Shown here in pieces: positions 1 through 9,148 of a stretch of 64,000 bases of DNA (its first letter is position 1; the number at the start of each line of letters is the position of its first letter). A program made the position numbers and the translations under genes. The stretch is from Sphingobium algorifonticola. Its GTDB lineage: Bacteria > Pseudomonadota > Alphaproteobacteria > Sphingomonadales > Sphingomonadaceae. The stretch is taken from positions 186,001 through 250,000 of the forward strand of contig NZ_RZUL01000003.1 of the NCBI RefSeq assembly GCF_004005485.1, given 5' to 3'. The notes below the pieces were generated by a model. That model was not told the DNA's origin. It saw only the letters and a list, made by a program, of their open reading frames with translations, and did not search any database.

Positions 1-1
1 T

Positions 2-841
2 GGGATCGAAACACATGTGCAGGAGGCCCGCGACACTGCCCTGCGCGTTTATGATGCGGACAACAGACGGCTATTCGTGAATGCCGCATTGCCGCCAGAA
101 AGCCGCAAGTTCATGCTCGCCTTTCAGCTTGCCATGGCCGAAGGTGCCGCGTTGATTGCCGATGTCACAGCAAAGGCAGGTTTGTCCGCGCCGGGATCGG
201 ACCGGCTCCTCGCCATCGGCCTTGCCAATTATGCCGCAGGCGCGCTGCTGATGCCTTATGCACGGTTTCGGGACACGGCCCGTGAAGTCAGGCACGACAT
301 CGACCAGTTGGCCCGTCGCTTTGGCGTCAGTTTTGAGCAGGCATGCCATCGGCTGTCCACGCTCCAGCGGCCGGGGATGCGCGGCATTCCCTTTTTCTTC
401 TGCCGCGTCGACATGGCCGGGAACATCACGAAGCGGCACAGCGCGACCCGGCTGCAATTCGCCCGCTTCGGGGGTGCCTGTCCGTTATGGATCGTGCATG
501 AGGCGGTCGCCATCCCGGATCGCATCCTTGTGCAACTGGGGGAAACACCGGACGGTGTGCGCTATGTCTCCATGGCCAAGGGGCTGGTGAAACCCTCGGG
601 CAGCTATGCCCGCGCGCCGCGCCGCTATGCCGTGGTGCTGGGCTGCGAGATCGAACATGCGGGCAATTTCGTCTATGCCGACGGCCTGCAACTGCATGAC
701 GAGGCGGCCGCCACGCCGATCGGCGTCACCTGCCGCCTGTGCCCCCGCCAAAGCTGCGACCAGCGCGCCTTTCCGCCTGCCGACCGGCCCATTCGCGTCG
801 ATCCCGACAACCGGCAGGTCGTGCCCTACGCGATCGAATAG
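2..841 (+). CDS. RamB/PccR-type transcriptional regulator, C-terminal part (5' end outside window)
   Basis: The reading frame is open to the left edge, so this is the C-terminal part of a longer protein. The in-frame GTG at 17 is probably not the true start. The visible part resembles the C-terminal half of XRE-type regulators that carry an IrrE/M78-like domain followed by DUF2083, the group containing RamB, ScfR and the propionyl-CoA responsive PccR. The diagnostic piece is the cysteine cluster CRLCPRQSCDQRAFPP near the C-terminus. In the M78-like part the segment FQLAMAEG sits where a peptidase would have HExxH, so it looks non-catalytic, as in RamB-like proteins. By family, it would sense short-chain acyl-CoA metabolites and control acetate, propionate or glyoxylate genes. 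The HTH domain is not in the window. It converges with gor across a 20-base gap. Confidence 0.8.
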   Translation, partial: GIETHVQEARDTALRVYDADNRRLFVNAALPPESRKFMLAFQLAMAEGAALIADVTAKAGLSAPGSDRLLAIGLANYAAGALLMPYARFRDTAREVRHDIDQLARRFGVSFEQACHRLSTLQRPGMRGIPFFFCRVDMAGNITKRHSATRLQFARFGGACPLWIVHEAVAIPDRILVQLGETPDGVRYVSMAKGLVKPSGSYARAPRRYAVVLGCEIEHAGNFVYADGLQLHDEAAATPIGVTCRLCPRQSCDQRAFPPADRPIRVDPDNRQVVPYAIE

Positions 842-861
842 CCGTCGGCTTTCCCATTGGA

Positions 862-2211
862 TTACTTCAGCAGAACCAGTTCCTCGGCCATGCTGGGATG
901 CAGCGCCACGGTGTCGTCGAAATCCTGCTTGGTCAGCCCGGCCTTCACCGCCACGGCAGCCGCCTGCAATATCTCCGGCGCATCCGGCCCGATCATATGC
1001 AGGCCGACGACGCGATCGGTCGCTGCATCGACAATCATCTTGTAAAGTGATCGCTCGTTGCGCCCCGCCAGCACATTCTTCATCGGGCGAAAATCTGACG
1101 TGAACACCTTTACGGTGCCCAGGCTGTTGCGGGCCTCCGCCTCGGTCATGCCCACCGCGCCGATCGGCGGGTCACAGAATACCGCGGACGGAATGCAGTC
1201 ATAATCCACTGTGCGCGGGTTGTTGCCGAACACCGTATCGGCAAAGGCATGGCCCTCGCGGATCGCCACCGGGGTCAATTGCACGCGATTGGTGACATCG
1301 CCGACCGCATAGATGCTCGCGCAACTTGACTGGCTGAACGCGTCCACCTTGATCGCCCCTAAACCGTCGAGTTCGACGTCGGCGTTCTCAAGACCCAGAC
1401 CCGTGGTATTGGGTTGCCGCCCGATCGCAAACAGTACCATGTCGCAAGGGATGGGCTCGCCGCCCTGAATGTGGGCGACCAAGGGGCCCTCATCCGTCTT
1501 CTCTATCCGATCGAATGCGGCATTGAAGCGGAAGTTGATACCCTTGACCATGCTGATTTGAAGCAGGCGATCGCGGATCTGCGCATCGTAACTGCGCAGG
1601 ATCGTGTCGGACCGGTTCACCAGTGTGACATGCGCACCGAACGCGTGAAAGATCCCCGCGAACTCGTTGGCGATATAGCCGCCGCCCGCGATCACGATCC
1701 GCTTCGGCACCGCGTCGATATGGAACACTTCGTTGGACGTAATGGCATGTTCGGCACCCTCGATATCGGGCACCAGCGGCCATGCGCCCGTCGCGACCAG
1801 AATATGCTTCGCGGTGACGGTCCGTCCGCTGGCAAGCTGCACCTCATGCGGTCCGGCGATCGTTGCGCGCTCATGAAAGCTGTCCACATGGTTGGTATCG
1901 AGCGTGTGCTGATAAATGCCGTTCAGTCGATCCACATCGGCCAGCACATTGTCCCGCAAGGTCTGCCAGTCGAACGCGCATTCGGGTACATTCCAGCCAA
2001 AGCGGCGTGCATCCTTCAAATCCCCCGCGAAATGCGCGCCGTAGACGAGGAGCTTCTTGGGGACGCAGCCGCGGATAACACAGGTGCCGCCAACACGATA
2101 TTCCTCGGCGATCGCCACCTTTGCGCCATGTGCCGCCGAAATCCGGGCCGCCCGCACACCGCCCGACCCCGCACCGATGACGAACAGGTCGTAGTCATAA
2201 TCGCTCATCAT
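862..2211 (-). CDS. gor: Glutathione-disulfide reductase
   Basis: Cytoplasmic FAD flavoenzyme that reduces glutathione disulfide with NADPH. The 449-residue product has the N-terminal FAD fingerprint GAGSGG (about residues 13-18), the redox disulfide CVIRGC (Cys44 and Cys49) followed by PKK, a second dinucleotide fold with GGGYIANE, then VNRSDTILR, whose arginines fit NADPH preference. Near the C-terminus HPSMAEE supplies the His-Glu pair. CVIRGCVPKK is the glutathione reductase form rather than the dihydrolipoamide dehydrogenase form, and the length matches the family. Two adjacent ATGs (2211 and 2208) are possible starts, with AAGG just upstream. It lies 45 bases downstream of pgi on the same strand and may be cotranscribed with it. 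Confidence 0.95.
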   Translation of the reverse strand: MMSDYDYDLFVIGAGSGGVRAARISAAHGAKVAIAEEYRVGGTCVIRGCVPKKLLVYGAHFAGDLKDARRFGWNVPECAFDWQTLRDNVLADVDRLNGIYQHTLDTNHVDSFHERATIAGPHEVQLASGRTVTAKHILVATGAWPLVPDIEGAEHAITSNEVFHIDAVPKRIVIAGGGYIANEFAGIFHAFGAHVTLVNRSDTILRSYDAQIRDRLLQISMVKGINFRFNAAFDRIEKTDEGPLVAHIQGGEPIPCDMVLFAIGRQPNTTGLGLENADVELDGLGAIKVDAFSQSSCASIYAVGDVTNRVQLTPVAIREGHAFADTVFGNNPRTVDYDCIPSAVFCDPPIGAVGMTEAEARNSLGTVKVFTSDFRPMKNVLAGRNERSLYKMIVDAATDRVVGLHMIGPDAPEILQAAAVAVKAGLTKQDFDDTVALHPSMAEELVLLK

Positions 2212-2256
2212 GATCGCCTTGCTTGTTTTAGGAGATATGGCGTCCCCCTGCGCCGC

Positions 2257-3756
2257 TTACAAACCCGCCAGGTCGATCAGCGCCATCGTCGAAGGATCGA
2301 AGCCGGTTGGCCCATCCTGCTCGATCGACTTGGCGATCTGCTTGCCCAGTTCGACGCCGAACTGGTCGAAGGGATTGATCTCCATCAGCGCCGCATTGGC
2401 GAAGGTGCGATGTTCGTAGAAGGCGATCAGCGCGCCCAGCGCCTGCGGCGTCACATCATCAAGCAGTATTGTCGTGGACGGGCGATTGCCGGGATAGGCG
2501 CGAGCGGGATCGTCGGGATTGGCCTTGCCTTGCATCAGCGCGGCACCCTGCGCAAAGCAGTTGACCAGCAAGGTACGATGATGCGCCGGATCGAGCGCAT
2601 GGCCCGGCTCGATCGACGCAATGAACTCGACCGGCACGATATGGGTGCCCTGATGCAGTAACTGGAACACCGCATGTTGCGCGTCGGTGCCGACCCCGCC
2701 CCAGGTGATCGGCGATGTCGGTCCGTCAACAGGCGATCCGTCGGCCTTCACGCTCTTGCCATTGCTCTCCATCTCAAGCTGCTGGAGATAGGAAGGCAGC
2801 AGGCGCAGCCGCTCGTCATAAGCGAACACCGCGCGCGTCTGACATGCCATGACCCGCGCATAAAAGAGATCGGCAAAAGCCGCGATCAGCGGCGCATTGG
2901 CTGTAGGATCGGCCAGTCGGAAGTGGCGGTCCATGATCGCCGCGCCTTCCAGCAGGCTTTCGAACGCATCCCAGCCGAGCGCCAGCGCGGCGGGGAAACC
3001 GATTGAAGACCAGAGCGAATAGCGCCCGCCCACAGTCTCGCTGAAAGGCAATATGCGCGTTTCATCAACTCCCCATGCCATCGCCTTGTCCGGCGCGGCA
3101 GTCAGCGCGATCACCTTGCCATAAGGGTCGTCCACGCCTGCCTCGATCATCCAGTTGATCGTGCTCGCGGCATTCAGCATCGTTTCGGTGGTGGTGAAGG
3201 TTTTCGATGCAACGGCAAGGATCGTGGCATGCGGATCGAACCGGTCGAGCGCCGCTTCCAGCGCGGTGCCATCGACATTGGACACGATGGCGACATCATA
3301 GCGTTTTTCATCGCGGCCGAGCGCGTCGACGATCAGGTTCGGGCCAAGCGCCGATCCGCCGATGCCGACATGGATGATATGCCGCACTGGGCCGAGCGCC
3401 TCTGCCTCAATCGCGTCAACCAGCGCGCGCATTCTGCTATGGAGCGCCTTTGCGGCGGCGACGCTTTGCGCATTGCCCTCGCCCCGCTCTGCGGAATGTT
3501 CCGCAGCACGCTCTTCGGTATTATTGATCTTCTCCCCCGCGAACAACGCCTCCCGCCTGCCAGCGAAATCGGTCTCAAGCGCGAGTGCGTGAAAAGCATT
3601 GAGCAGATCATCGGTCAGATGCGTCTTGCTCCAGTCAAATCGCAGCGGCCCGACCGACAGCGTCATTTTCCAAAGACGATCGGCGTCCGCATCAAAGATC
3701 GTCTTGAGCTCGGGTACGGGCAGCGCGTGGATAGCCGTCCAGGATGGGCTGGGCAT
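2257..3756 (-). CDS. pgi: Glucose-6-phosphate isomerase
   Basis: Interconverts glucose 6-phosphate and fructose 6-phosphate in the cytoplasm. In sphingomonads using the Entner-Doudoroff route it acts mainly in gluconeogenesis or sugar recycling. Family motifs are present: SKTFTTTETMLNA, the signature GGRYSLWSSIGFPAAL, ESNGKSV, and the C-terminal NPFDQFGVELGKQ. I chose the ATG at 3756 (MPSPSWTAIH), giving 499 residues, because AAGGA lies just upstream. The frame stays open for another 49 codons, but that extension has no family resemblance and runs into the lepB promoter region. gor follows on the same strand; lepB diverges. Confidence 0.95.
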   Translation of the reverse strand: MPSPSWTAIHALPVPELKTIFDADADRLWKMTLSVGPLRFDWSKTHLTDDLLNAFHALALETDFAGRREALFAGEKINNTEERAAEHSAERGEGNAQSVAAAKALHSRMRALVDAIEAEALGPVRHIIHVGIGGSALGPNLIVDALGRDEKRYDVAIVSNVDGTALEAALDRFDPHATILAVASKTFTTTETMLNAASTINWMIEAGVDDPYGKVIALTAAPDKAMAWGVDETRILPFSETVGGRYSLWSSIGFPAALALGWDAFESLLEGAAIMDRHFRLADPTANAPLIAAFADLFYARVMACQTRAVFAYDERLRLLPSYLQQLEMESNGKSVKADGSPVDGPTSPITWGGVGTDAQHAVFQLLHQGTHIVPVEFIASIEPGHALDPAHHRTLLVNCFAQGAALMQGKANPDDPARAYPGNRPSTTILLDDVTPQALGALIAFYEHRTFANAALMEINPFDQFGVELGKQIAKSIEQDGPTGFDPSTMALIDLAGL

Positions 3757-3940
3757 GAAAGATCCTTCCGAATGAATGCTGCCGGATTGCGAACGCTGCC
3801 CCGCTGCACGACGGAGAGTCGTCGCATCCATAAACAATGAATGCGGGCGTTGCATAGGCTTTGCATATGACCGTCCCTTGACGGCAGTCGGCCAAGGCCG
3901 CAAAGCCGCGACGGACGGTTATGAGAAGCGAAAGTCAAGC

Positions 3941-4762
3941 ATGAGCAGCACATCGGAGACGCGGGACTTTCTCTGGTTCCTCGCCAGGTTGACGATATTC
4001 GTCATCGTGTTGCGCAGTTTCATCATGTCGCCGTTCAACATTCCCTCCGAATCGATGCAGCCGCGGCTGCTGATCGGCGATTATCTGCTGGTCGCGAAAT
4101 GGCCCTATGGCTATTCCCGCTACAGCCTGCCGTTCAGTGTACCCCTGATCCCCGGACGCATCTTCGCCTCGCAACCCCAGCGCGGCGACGTTGTGGTGTT
4201 CAAGGCGCCGCCCGATCAGGCCAATGACTATATCAAGCGCGTGATCGGCCTGCCCGGCGATCTCATATCCGTGCAGCGCGGCACGGTGATGCTGAACGGG
4301 CAGGCTATCCCGAAAAAGCAAGTTGCCGACCTGGTTATTCCCGCATCGGCCAACATGGTCGCCGCGTCGCTGAAGGACGGCAACCCATCGCCTTGCTATC
4401 GTGTCCAGTTCGAGGAAATGACAAAGAACGGCCGCATGTGTCGCTATCCGCAATATCGCGAGACGTTGCCGAACGGCAAAAGCTACAACGTTCTCGATCT
4501 CGATCCCGACGGGCCGGCGGACGATCGCGAAACCATCATGGTGCCCGAGGGGCATCTGTTCTTGATGGGTGACAATCGCGACCGCAGCGCGGACAGCCGC
4601 TTTCCGGCTGAGGTCGGCGGCGGTATCGGCCTGGTGCCGCAGCAAAATCTGGTCGGACGAGCGATGATATCGGTCTTTTCCACCGATGGCAGCGCACAAT
4701 GGCTGCTCCCCTGGACATGGTTCACCGCCGCGCGGTGGGACCGGATCGGCGAACGCTTTTGA
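3941..4762 (+). CDS. lepB: Signal peptidase I
   Basis: Inner-membrane serine protease that removes signal peptides from proteins exported by Sec or Tat. The 273-residue product has one N-terminal membrane segment (FLARLTIFVIVLRSFIM), then PSESM with the catalytic Ser38. The catalytic Lys99 is in DYIKRVIGLPGD, and box E is GDNRDRSADSR. A segment of roughly 60 residues with two cysteines sits between the lysine box and box E, which I believe is common in alphaproteobacterial enzymes. The start at 3941 gives the expected short cytoplasmic N-terminus; upstream codons in frame are charged and unlike the family. Its stop codon overlaps the rnc start (TGATG), so lepB, rnc and era form an operon, as in related genomes. 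Confidence 0.95.
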   Translation: MSSTSETRDFLWFLARLTIFVIVLRSFIMSPFNIPSESMQPRLLIGDYLLVAKWPYGYSRYSLPFSVPLIPGRIFASQPQRGDVVVFKAPPDQANDYIKRVIGLPGDLISVQRGTVMLNGQAIPKKQVADLVIPASANMVAASLKDGNPSPCYRVQFEEMTKNGRMCRYPQYRETLPNGKSYNVLDLDPDGPADDRETIMVPEGHLFLMGDNRDRSADSRFPAEVGGGIGLVPQQNLVGRAMISVFSTDGSAQWLLPWTWFTAARWDRIGERF

Positions 4763-5427
4763 TGCGCGCCGATACGGCGGCATGGCTTACGGCGCTTACG
4801 CAACATGCGCCGCAGGATGCCGCGCTGTTCGTTCAGGCGCTGACGCATGGCAGTGCCGCTGCTGCCAATTATGAGCGGCTGGAGTTTCTGGGCGACCGGG
4901 TATTGGGCGTGGCCATTGCAGAGTGGCTGTTCGAACATTTCCCTTCCGAGCCCGAGGGCAAGCTGTCCCGCCGCTTCAATGCGCTGGTTTCGGGCGAGAC
5001 ATGCGCAGATATTGCGCGCGATGTCGGCGTTCCCGCGCAACTGGTGCTGGGCAAGCAGGCGCGTGACGATGGCGCGGCTGATAGTGACAATGTGCTGGGC
5101 GACGTTATGGAAGCGATCATCGGCGCGCTGTTTCTTGATGCCGGAATGGATGCCGCCAAGGCCCTGGTGCGTCGGCTCTGGGCCGGTCGGGTCGACACAC
5201 AGGACAGCGCGCCCAAGCATCCAAAGTCCGCGCTTCAGGAATGGGCCGCCGCCAACCGCCGCCGCCCGCCAGAATATGTGATGACCGGTAAAAGCGGACC
5301 GCATCACAATTTGCGCTTCGCCGTCACGGTATCGATCAAGGGCGTCGGCGAAGCATCGGCGCAAGGTGCTTCCAAACAGGAAGCCGAAACCGAAGCGGCC
5401 AAGGCAATGCTGGCGCAATTGGGCTAG
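4762..5427 (+). CDS. rnc: Ribonuclease III
   Basis: Double-strand-specific endoribonuclease acting in rRNA maturation and mRNA turnover. The 221-residue product carries the RNase III signature ERLEFLGDRVLGV with its metal-binding Glu/Asp, a second acidic site in GDVMEAIIGALFLD, and a C-terminal double-stranded RNA-binding domain beginning at HPKSALQEWA. The ATG at 4762 overlaps the lepB stop codon by one base, implying translational coupling. In-frame ATGs further upstream lie inside lepB and would add residues that do not belong to the family. era follows 37 bases downstream. Confidence 0.95.
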   Translation: MRADTAAWLTALTQHAPQDAALFVQALTHGSAAAANYERLEFLGDRVLGVAIAEWLFEHFPSEPEGKLSRRFNALVSGETCADIARDVGVPAQLVLGKQARDDGAADSDNVLGDVMEAIIGALFLDAGMDAAKALVRRLWAGRVDTQDSAPKHPKSALQEWAAANRRRPPEYVMTGKSGPHHNLRFAVTVSIKGVGEASAQGASKQEAETEAAKAMLAQLG

Positions 5428-5464
5428 GGTTCCCCTTTTACGTCCGGTCCTCTATGGCGCGCGC

Positions 5465-6373
5465 ATGACAAACGCTGAAAATCGGACGCGCTGCGGCGTC
5501 GTTGCCGTCGTCGGAGCACCGAACGCGGGCAAATCCACGCTCGTCAACGCGCTGGTGGGCCAGAAAGTCGCCATTACCAGCCCCAAGGCGCAAACCACGC
5601 GGACGCGCGTGATGGGCCTTGCCATCGAGGGCAACACACAGATTATTCTGGTCGATACGCCCGGCATCTTCGAGCCGAAGCGACGCCTTGATCGCGCGAT
5701 GGTTCAGGCAGCCTGGGGCGGCACGCAGAATGCCGATCTTATCGCACTTGTCATTGACGGCAAGGCAGGGCTTGGCCCGAAGCTGGAGCGCGCCGTCGAG
5801 GGCCTGAAGGAACGACGCGAGCGCAAAATCCTCATCATCAACAAGGTCGACATCGCGACCAAGGAGAAGCTGCTAGTCCATGCCGAGCGGCTGAACGAGA
5901 AAATCGGCTTCGAGGAAATCTTTTTCGTCAGCGCGGCGACCGGCGACGGCCTGCCAGAGTTCAAGGCACATATCGCGGGGATGATGCCCGAAGGACCATG
6001 GCATTTCCCCGAAGACCAGGTGTCCGATGCGACCGACCGGATGCTGGCGGCGGAAATTACCCGCGAGCAGCTCTATCATCAGCTCCACGCCGAACTGCCC
6101 TATGCCGCGGCAGTCGAGACGGAGAAATATACCGAGCGCCCGGACGGATCGCTGGAGATTCACCAGCAAATCCTCATCGCCCGCCCCACCCAGCGCGCGA
6201 TCGTGCTGGGCAAGAACGGCCAGCGCCTCAAGCAGATCGGATCGCAGGCCCGCGCCGAACTCGCCGCGCTGATCGGCAAGCCCGTCCACCTCTACCTCCA
6301 CGTCAAGGTGAAGGAAAATTGGGAGGACGACCGCAGCGTCTATCGCGACATCGGGCTGGACTGGGTGGAGTGA
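5465..6373 (+). CDS. era: GTPase Era
   Basis: Essential GTPase that binds the 3' end of 16S rRNA and helps 30S subunit assembly. The 302-residue protein shows G1 GAPNAGKST, G3 DTPG, G4 NKVD and a C-terminal KH domain with GKNGQRLKQIG. The ATG at 5465 (MTNAENRTRCG) puts the P-loop at the usual distance from the N-terminus. An earlier in-frame ATG lies inside rnc and is rejected. It is the third gene of the lepB-rnc-era operon. The coding region is followed directly by a REP-like inverted repeat pair and then the converging topA. Confidence 0.96.
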   Translation: MTNAENRTRCGVVAVVGAPNAGKSTLVNALVGQKVAITSPKAQTTRTRVMGLAIEGNTQIILVDTPGIFEPKRRLDRAMVQAAWGGTQNADLIALVIDGKAGLGPKLERAVEGLKERRERKILIINKVDIATKEKLLVHAERLNEKIGFEEIFFVSAATGDGLPEFKAHIAGMMPEGPWHFPEDQVSDATDRMLAAEITREQLYHQLHAELPYAAAVETEKYTERPDGSLEIHQQILIARPTQRAIVLGKNGQRLKQIGSQARAELAALIGKPVHLYLHVKVKENWEDDRSVYRDIGLDWVE

Positions 6374-6388
6374 ACGACCCGTAATGCC

Positions 6389-6470
6389 GTCATGCCAGCG
6401 AAAGCTGGCATCTCTCTGCCTCGATTGGATCGATCAAGACAGTGAGATCCCAGCTTTCGCTGGGATGACG
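6389..6470. repeat. Pair of inverted REP-like hairpins between era and topA
   Basis: Two hairpin units face each other. The left unit has stem ATGCCAGC, loop GAAA, stem GCTGGCAT (6392-6411). The right unit is the near-identical sequence in opposite orientation, stem ATCCCAGC, loop TTTC, stem GCTGGGAT. Both are flanked by GTCAT on the outer side and TCTC or GAGA on the inner side. The arrangement resembles a BIME of REP elements and lies between two convergent genes, where it could serve as a bidirectional terminator or 3'-end stabiliser. Confidence 0.8.
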
Positions 6471-6475
6471 CAGTG

Positions 6476-9043
6476 TTATTCCGCCGCCTCCGCTTTGGTC
6501 TTCGCCGCCATCTTCTGCCCCGTCGTCTTCTTCCCCGTTGCCTTCTTCGCCCCGGCCTTCTTCGGCGCAGCCTTCTTCTTACCCTTTTTCGCCGGAGCCG
6601 CGGCTGCCCGTGCGTCGATGATCTGCGCCGCTTCCTCCAGCGTCAGTGCATCCTTGTCCACCGTCTTGGGCAGGGTCGCATTGGTCTCGCCATCGGTCAC
6701 ATAGGCACCGTAGCGGCCTTCCATCAGCTTGATTTCCGCTTCGGTACGCGGATGCTGGCCCAATATCTTGAGCGGCTCACGGCCGCCGGTGCGGGGGCCG
6801 CGATTGGCCGCTTCGGCCAGCTTCACGACGGCACTGTTCATGCCGACTTCGAATATCTCCGCCGTTGACGAAAGGCGGCCATATTTGCCGTCATGTAGCA
6901 GATAGGGGCCGAACCGGCCAATGTTGGCGACGATCGGCTTGCCCGTTTCGGGATGATCGCCCACCGTGCGCGGCAGGCTGAGCAGCTTGACCGCCCAGTC
7001 CAGCGTCAACTCGCCGTCGGGCAGGTCTTTGGGGATGGAGCCGCGCTTCGCCTCCTTGCCGTCGCCCATTTCGATATAGGGGCCAAAGCGTCCGCTCTTG
7101 CGGATGATGTCCTGCCCGGTCTCGGGATGTTGACCCAGAACTTCCGGCCCGCTGTCGGCAGCGCCTTCCCCGCCCGGCTGCCCGAACTTACGCGTATACT
7201 TGCATTCGGGATAATTGGAGCAGGCGATGAACGCGCCGAAGCGTCCTCCACGCAGGGAGAGCTTGCCATCGTCGCACAACGGGCAGGCGCGCGGATCGGT
7301 GCCGTCCGCCCTGGGCGGGAAGAGCATGGGCTCCAGGAACTTGTCCAGCTCCGCCGTGATATCGGACGGCTTCTGCTCCATCACTTCCAGCGTCTTGGGC
7401 TTGAAGTCCTTCCAGAAGGCTTCCAGCACAGCCTGCCATTGCGCACGGCCGCCGGACACGTCGTCCAGCTCATCCTCCATGCCCGCCGTGAAATCGTAGC
7501 TTACGTAGCGTTCGAAGAACCGCTCCAGAAATGCCGTGACGAGCCGCCCGCTTTCCTCCGCGAAGAAGCGGTTCTTCTCGATCCGCACATAGTCGCGATC
7601 CTTGAGTGTCTGGAGCGTCGAGGCATAAGTGGACGGTCGTCCGATGCCCAGCTCCTCCAGCCGCTTGACGAGGCTGGCTTCGGAATAACGCGGTGGCGGC
7701 TGCGTGAAGTGCTGCTCGGCATTCACGGCCTTCTTCGCGGGCACATCGCCGTGCGCGATTCGCGGAAGCAGCTTGCCGTCCTCGTCCTCCGCGTCGTCAC
7801 GGCCTTCCTCGTAGAGCGCGAGGAAGCCGGGGAAAATCACGACCTGCCCGGTGGCGCGCAGCGTATGGCTGCCGCTGCCATCGACCATGTCGATGGTCGT
7901 GCGCTCCATCCGCGCCGACGCCATCTGACTCGCCAGCGCCCGCTTGAAAATCAGGTCGTAGAGGCGCGCATGATCGCCGCTCCCCACCTTGTCGCGGGAA
8001 AACTCGGTCGGGCGGATCGCTTCATGCGCTTCCTGCGCATTCTTCGCCTTGGTCTGATACTGGCGCGGCTTTTCCGGCAGATAGCCGCCGTCATAGCGTT
8101 CGGTGATCGCCTTGCGCGCGGCCGAAATGGCGCTGCCGTCCATCTGCACACCGTCGGTCCGCATATAGGTGATCGCGCCATCCTCGTAGAGCTGCTGCGC
8201 GACCCGCATGGTATGACTAGCCGAGAAACCGAGCTTGCGCGCCGCCTCCTGTTGCAGTGTCGATGTCGTGAACGGCGGCGGCGGATTACGTGTGACGGGC
8301 TTGGTCTCGACCGTCTGGACGGTGAAGCGTCCCGCCTCGACATCGGCCTTGGCGGCCAGGGCATCACCCTCCCTGCCGATCGTCAGCCGCTCGATCTTCT
8401 CGCCTTTCCATCGGATCAGGCGCGCGGTGAAGCCTACCCCGCCCTGCTCCATCTCCGCCGATACGGACCAATATTCCTGCGGCGTGAAGCTCTCGATTTC
8501 CCGCTCGCGCTCGACGACAAGCCGCAATGCGACGGACTGTACGCGTCCGGCGGATTTGGCACCGGGCAACTTGCGCCAGAGCACCGGCGACAGCGTGAAA
8601 CCCACGAGATAATCGAGTGCGCGGCGGGCGCGATAGGCGTCGATCAGGTCCTCGTCCAGCGCGCGGGGATGCGCCATGGCGTCCAGCACGGCTGCCTTGG
8701 TGATGGCATTGAACGTCACGCGATCAACCACGGCGGGCAACGCCTTTTTCTGCCGCAGCACTTCCTGCACATGCCAGCTAATCGCTTCCCCTTCGCGATC
8801 GGGGTCAGTCGCGAGAATAAGCCGCGTCGCCTTTTTCGCCTCGTCGGTAATCGCCTTGAGTTGACGGGCCTTGTCGCCGTAATTTTCCCAAGACATGGCA
8901 AAGCCGTCGTCCGGGTTCACCGACCCGTCCTTGGGCGGCAAGTCGCGGATATGGCCATAGGATGCCAGAACGTGAAAATCCCCGCCCAGATATTTCTCGA
9001 TGGTCTTCGCCTTGGCCGGCGATTCTACGATGACAAGCTGCAT
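6476..9043 (-). CDS. topA: DNA topoisomerase I (type IA)
   Basis: Relaxes negative supercoils by single-strand passage. The 855-residue protein starts with the Toprim domain (MQLVIVESPAKAK, later DPDREGEAISWH). The active-site tyrosine is in AITYMRTDGVQM. The core ends near residue 590. A single four-cysteine zinc ribbon follows (CPLC...CSNYPEC), then several cysteine-free topoisomerase C-terminal repeats containing GRFGPY or GRYGAY, and a tail of about 40 residues very rich in lysine and alanine. I placed the start at 9043 because MQLVIVESPAK is the conserved N-terminus; the frame continues 26 codons upstream without similarity. It is probably the last gene after plsY and dprA, separated from dprA by 105 bases. 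Confidence 0.96.
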   Translation of the reverse strand: MQLVIVESPAKAKTIEKYLGGDFHVLASYGHIRDLPPKDGSVNPDDGFAMSWENYGDKARQLKAITDEAKKATRLILATDPDREGEAISWHVQEVLRQKKALPAVVDRVTFNAITKAAVLDAMAHPRALDEDLIDAYRARRALDYLVGFTLSPVLWRKLPGAKSAGRVQSVALRLVVEREREIESFTPQEYWSVSAEMEQGGVGFTARLIRWKGEKIERLTIGREGDALAAKADVEAGRFTVQTVETKPVTRNPPPPFTTSTLQQEAARKLGFSASHTMRVAQQLYEDGAITYMRTDGVQMDGSAISAARKAITERYDGGYLPEKPRQYQTKAKNAQEAHEAIRPTEFSRDKVGSGDHARLYDLIFKRALASQMASARMERTTIDMVDGSGSHTLRATGQVVIFPGFLALYEEGRDDAEDEDGKLLPRIAHGDVPAKKAVNAEQHFTQPPPRYSEASLVKRLEELGIGRPSTYASTLQTLKDRDYVRIEKNRFFAEESGRLVTAFLERFFERYVSYDFTAGMEDELDDVSGGRAQWQAVLEAFWKDFKPKTLEVMEQKPSDITAELDKFLEPMLFPPRADGTDPRACPLCDDGKLSLRGGRFGAFIACSNYPECKYTRKFGQPGGEGAADSGPEVLGQHPETGQDIIRKSGRFGPYIEMGDGKEAKRGSIPKDLPDGELTLDWAVKLLSLPRTVGDHPETGKPIVANIGRFGPYLLHDGKYGRLSSTAEIFEVGMNSAVVKLAEAANRGPRTGGREPLKILGQHPRTEAEIKLMEGRYGAYVTDGETNATLPKTVDKDALTLEEAAQIIDARAAAAPAKKGKKKAAPKKAGAKKATGKKTTGQKMAAKTKAEAAE

Positions 9044-9148
9044 GATGCTGTCGAAAACCCCTGTTGAATCGATCTCTCGCGTACACGCGCGAGTCTGAAA
9101 GCGGAACGGGACTGCCGTCAAGCGGCCCCATATCTGTCGAAATATCCC

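Noticed and set aside
6953..9067. 704-codon open frame on the plus strand opposite topA
   Set aside because: Antisense shadow of topA caused by the third-position GC bias; no motif and no ribosome binding site context.
9076..9093. CTCGCG-TACACG-CGCGAG hairpin upstream of topA
   Set aside because: A six-base-pair GC-rich stem is expected by chance at this composition and no T-run or promoter element is associated with it.
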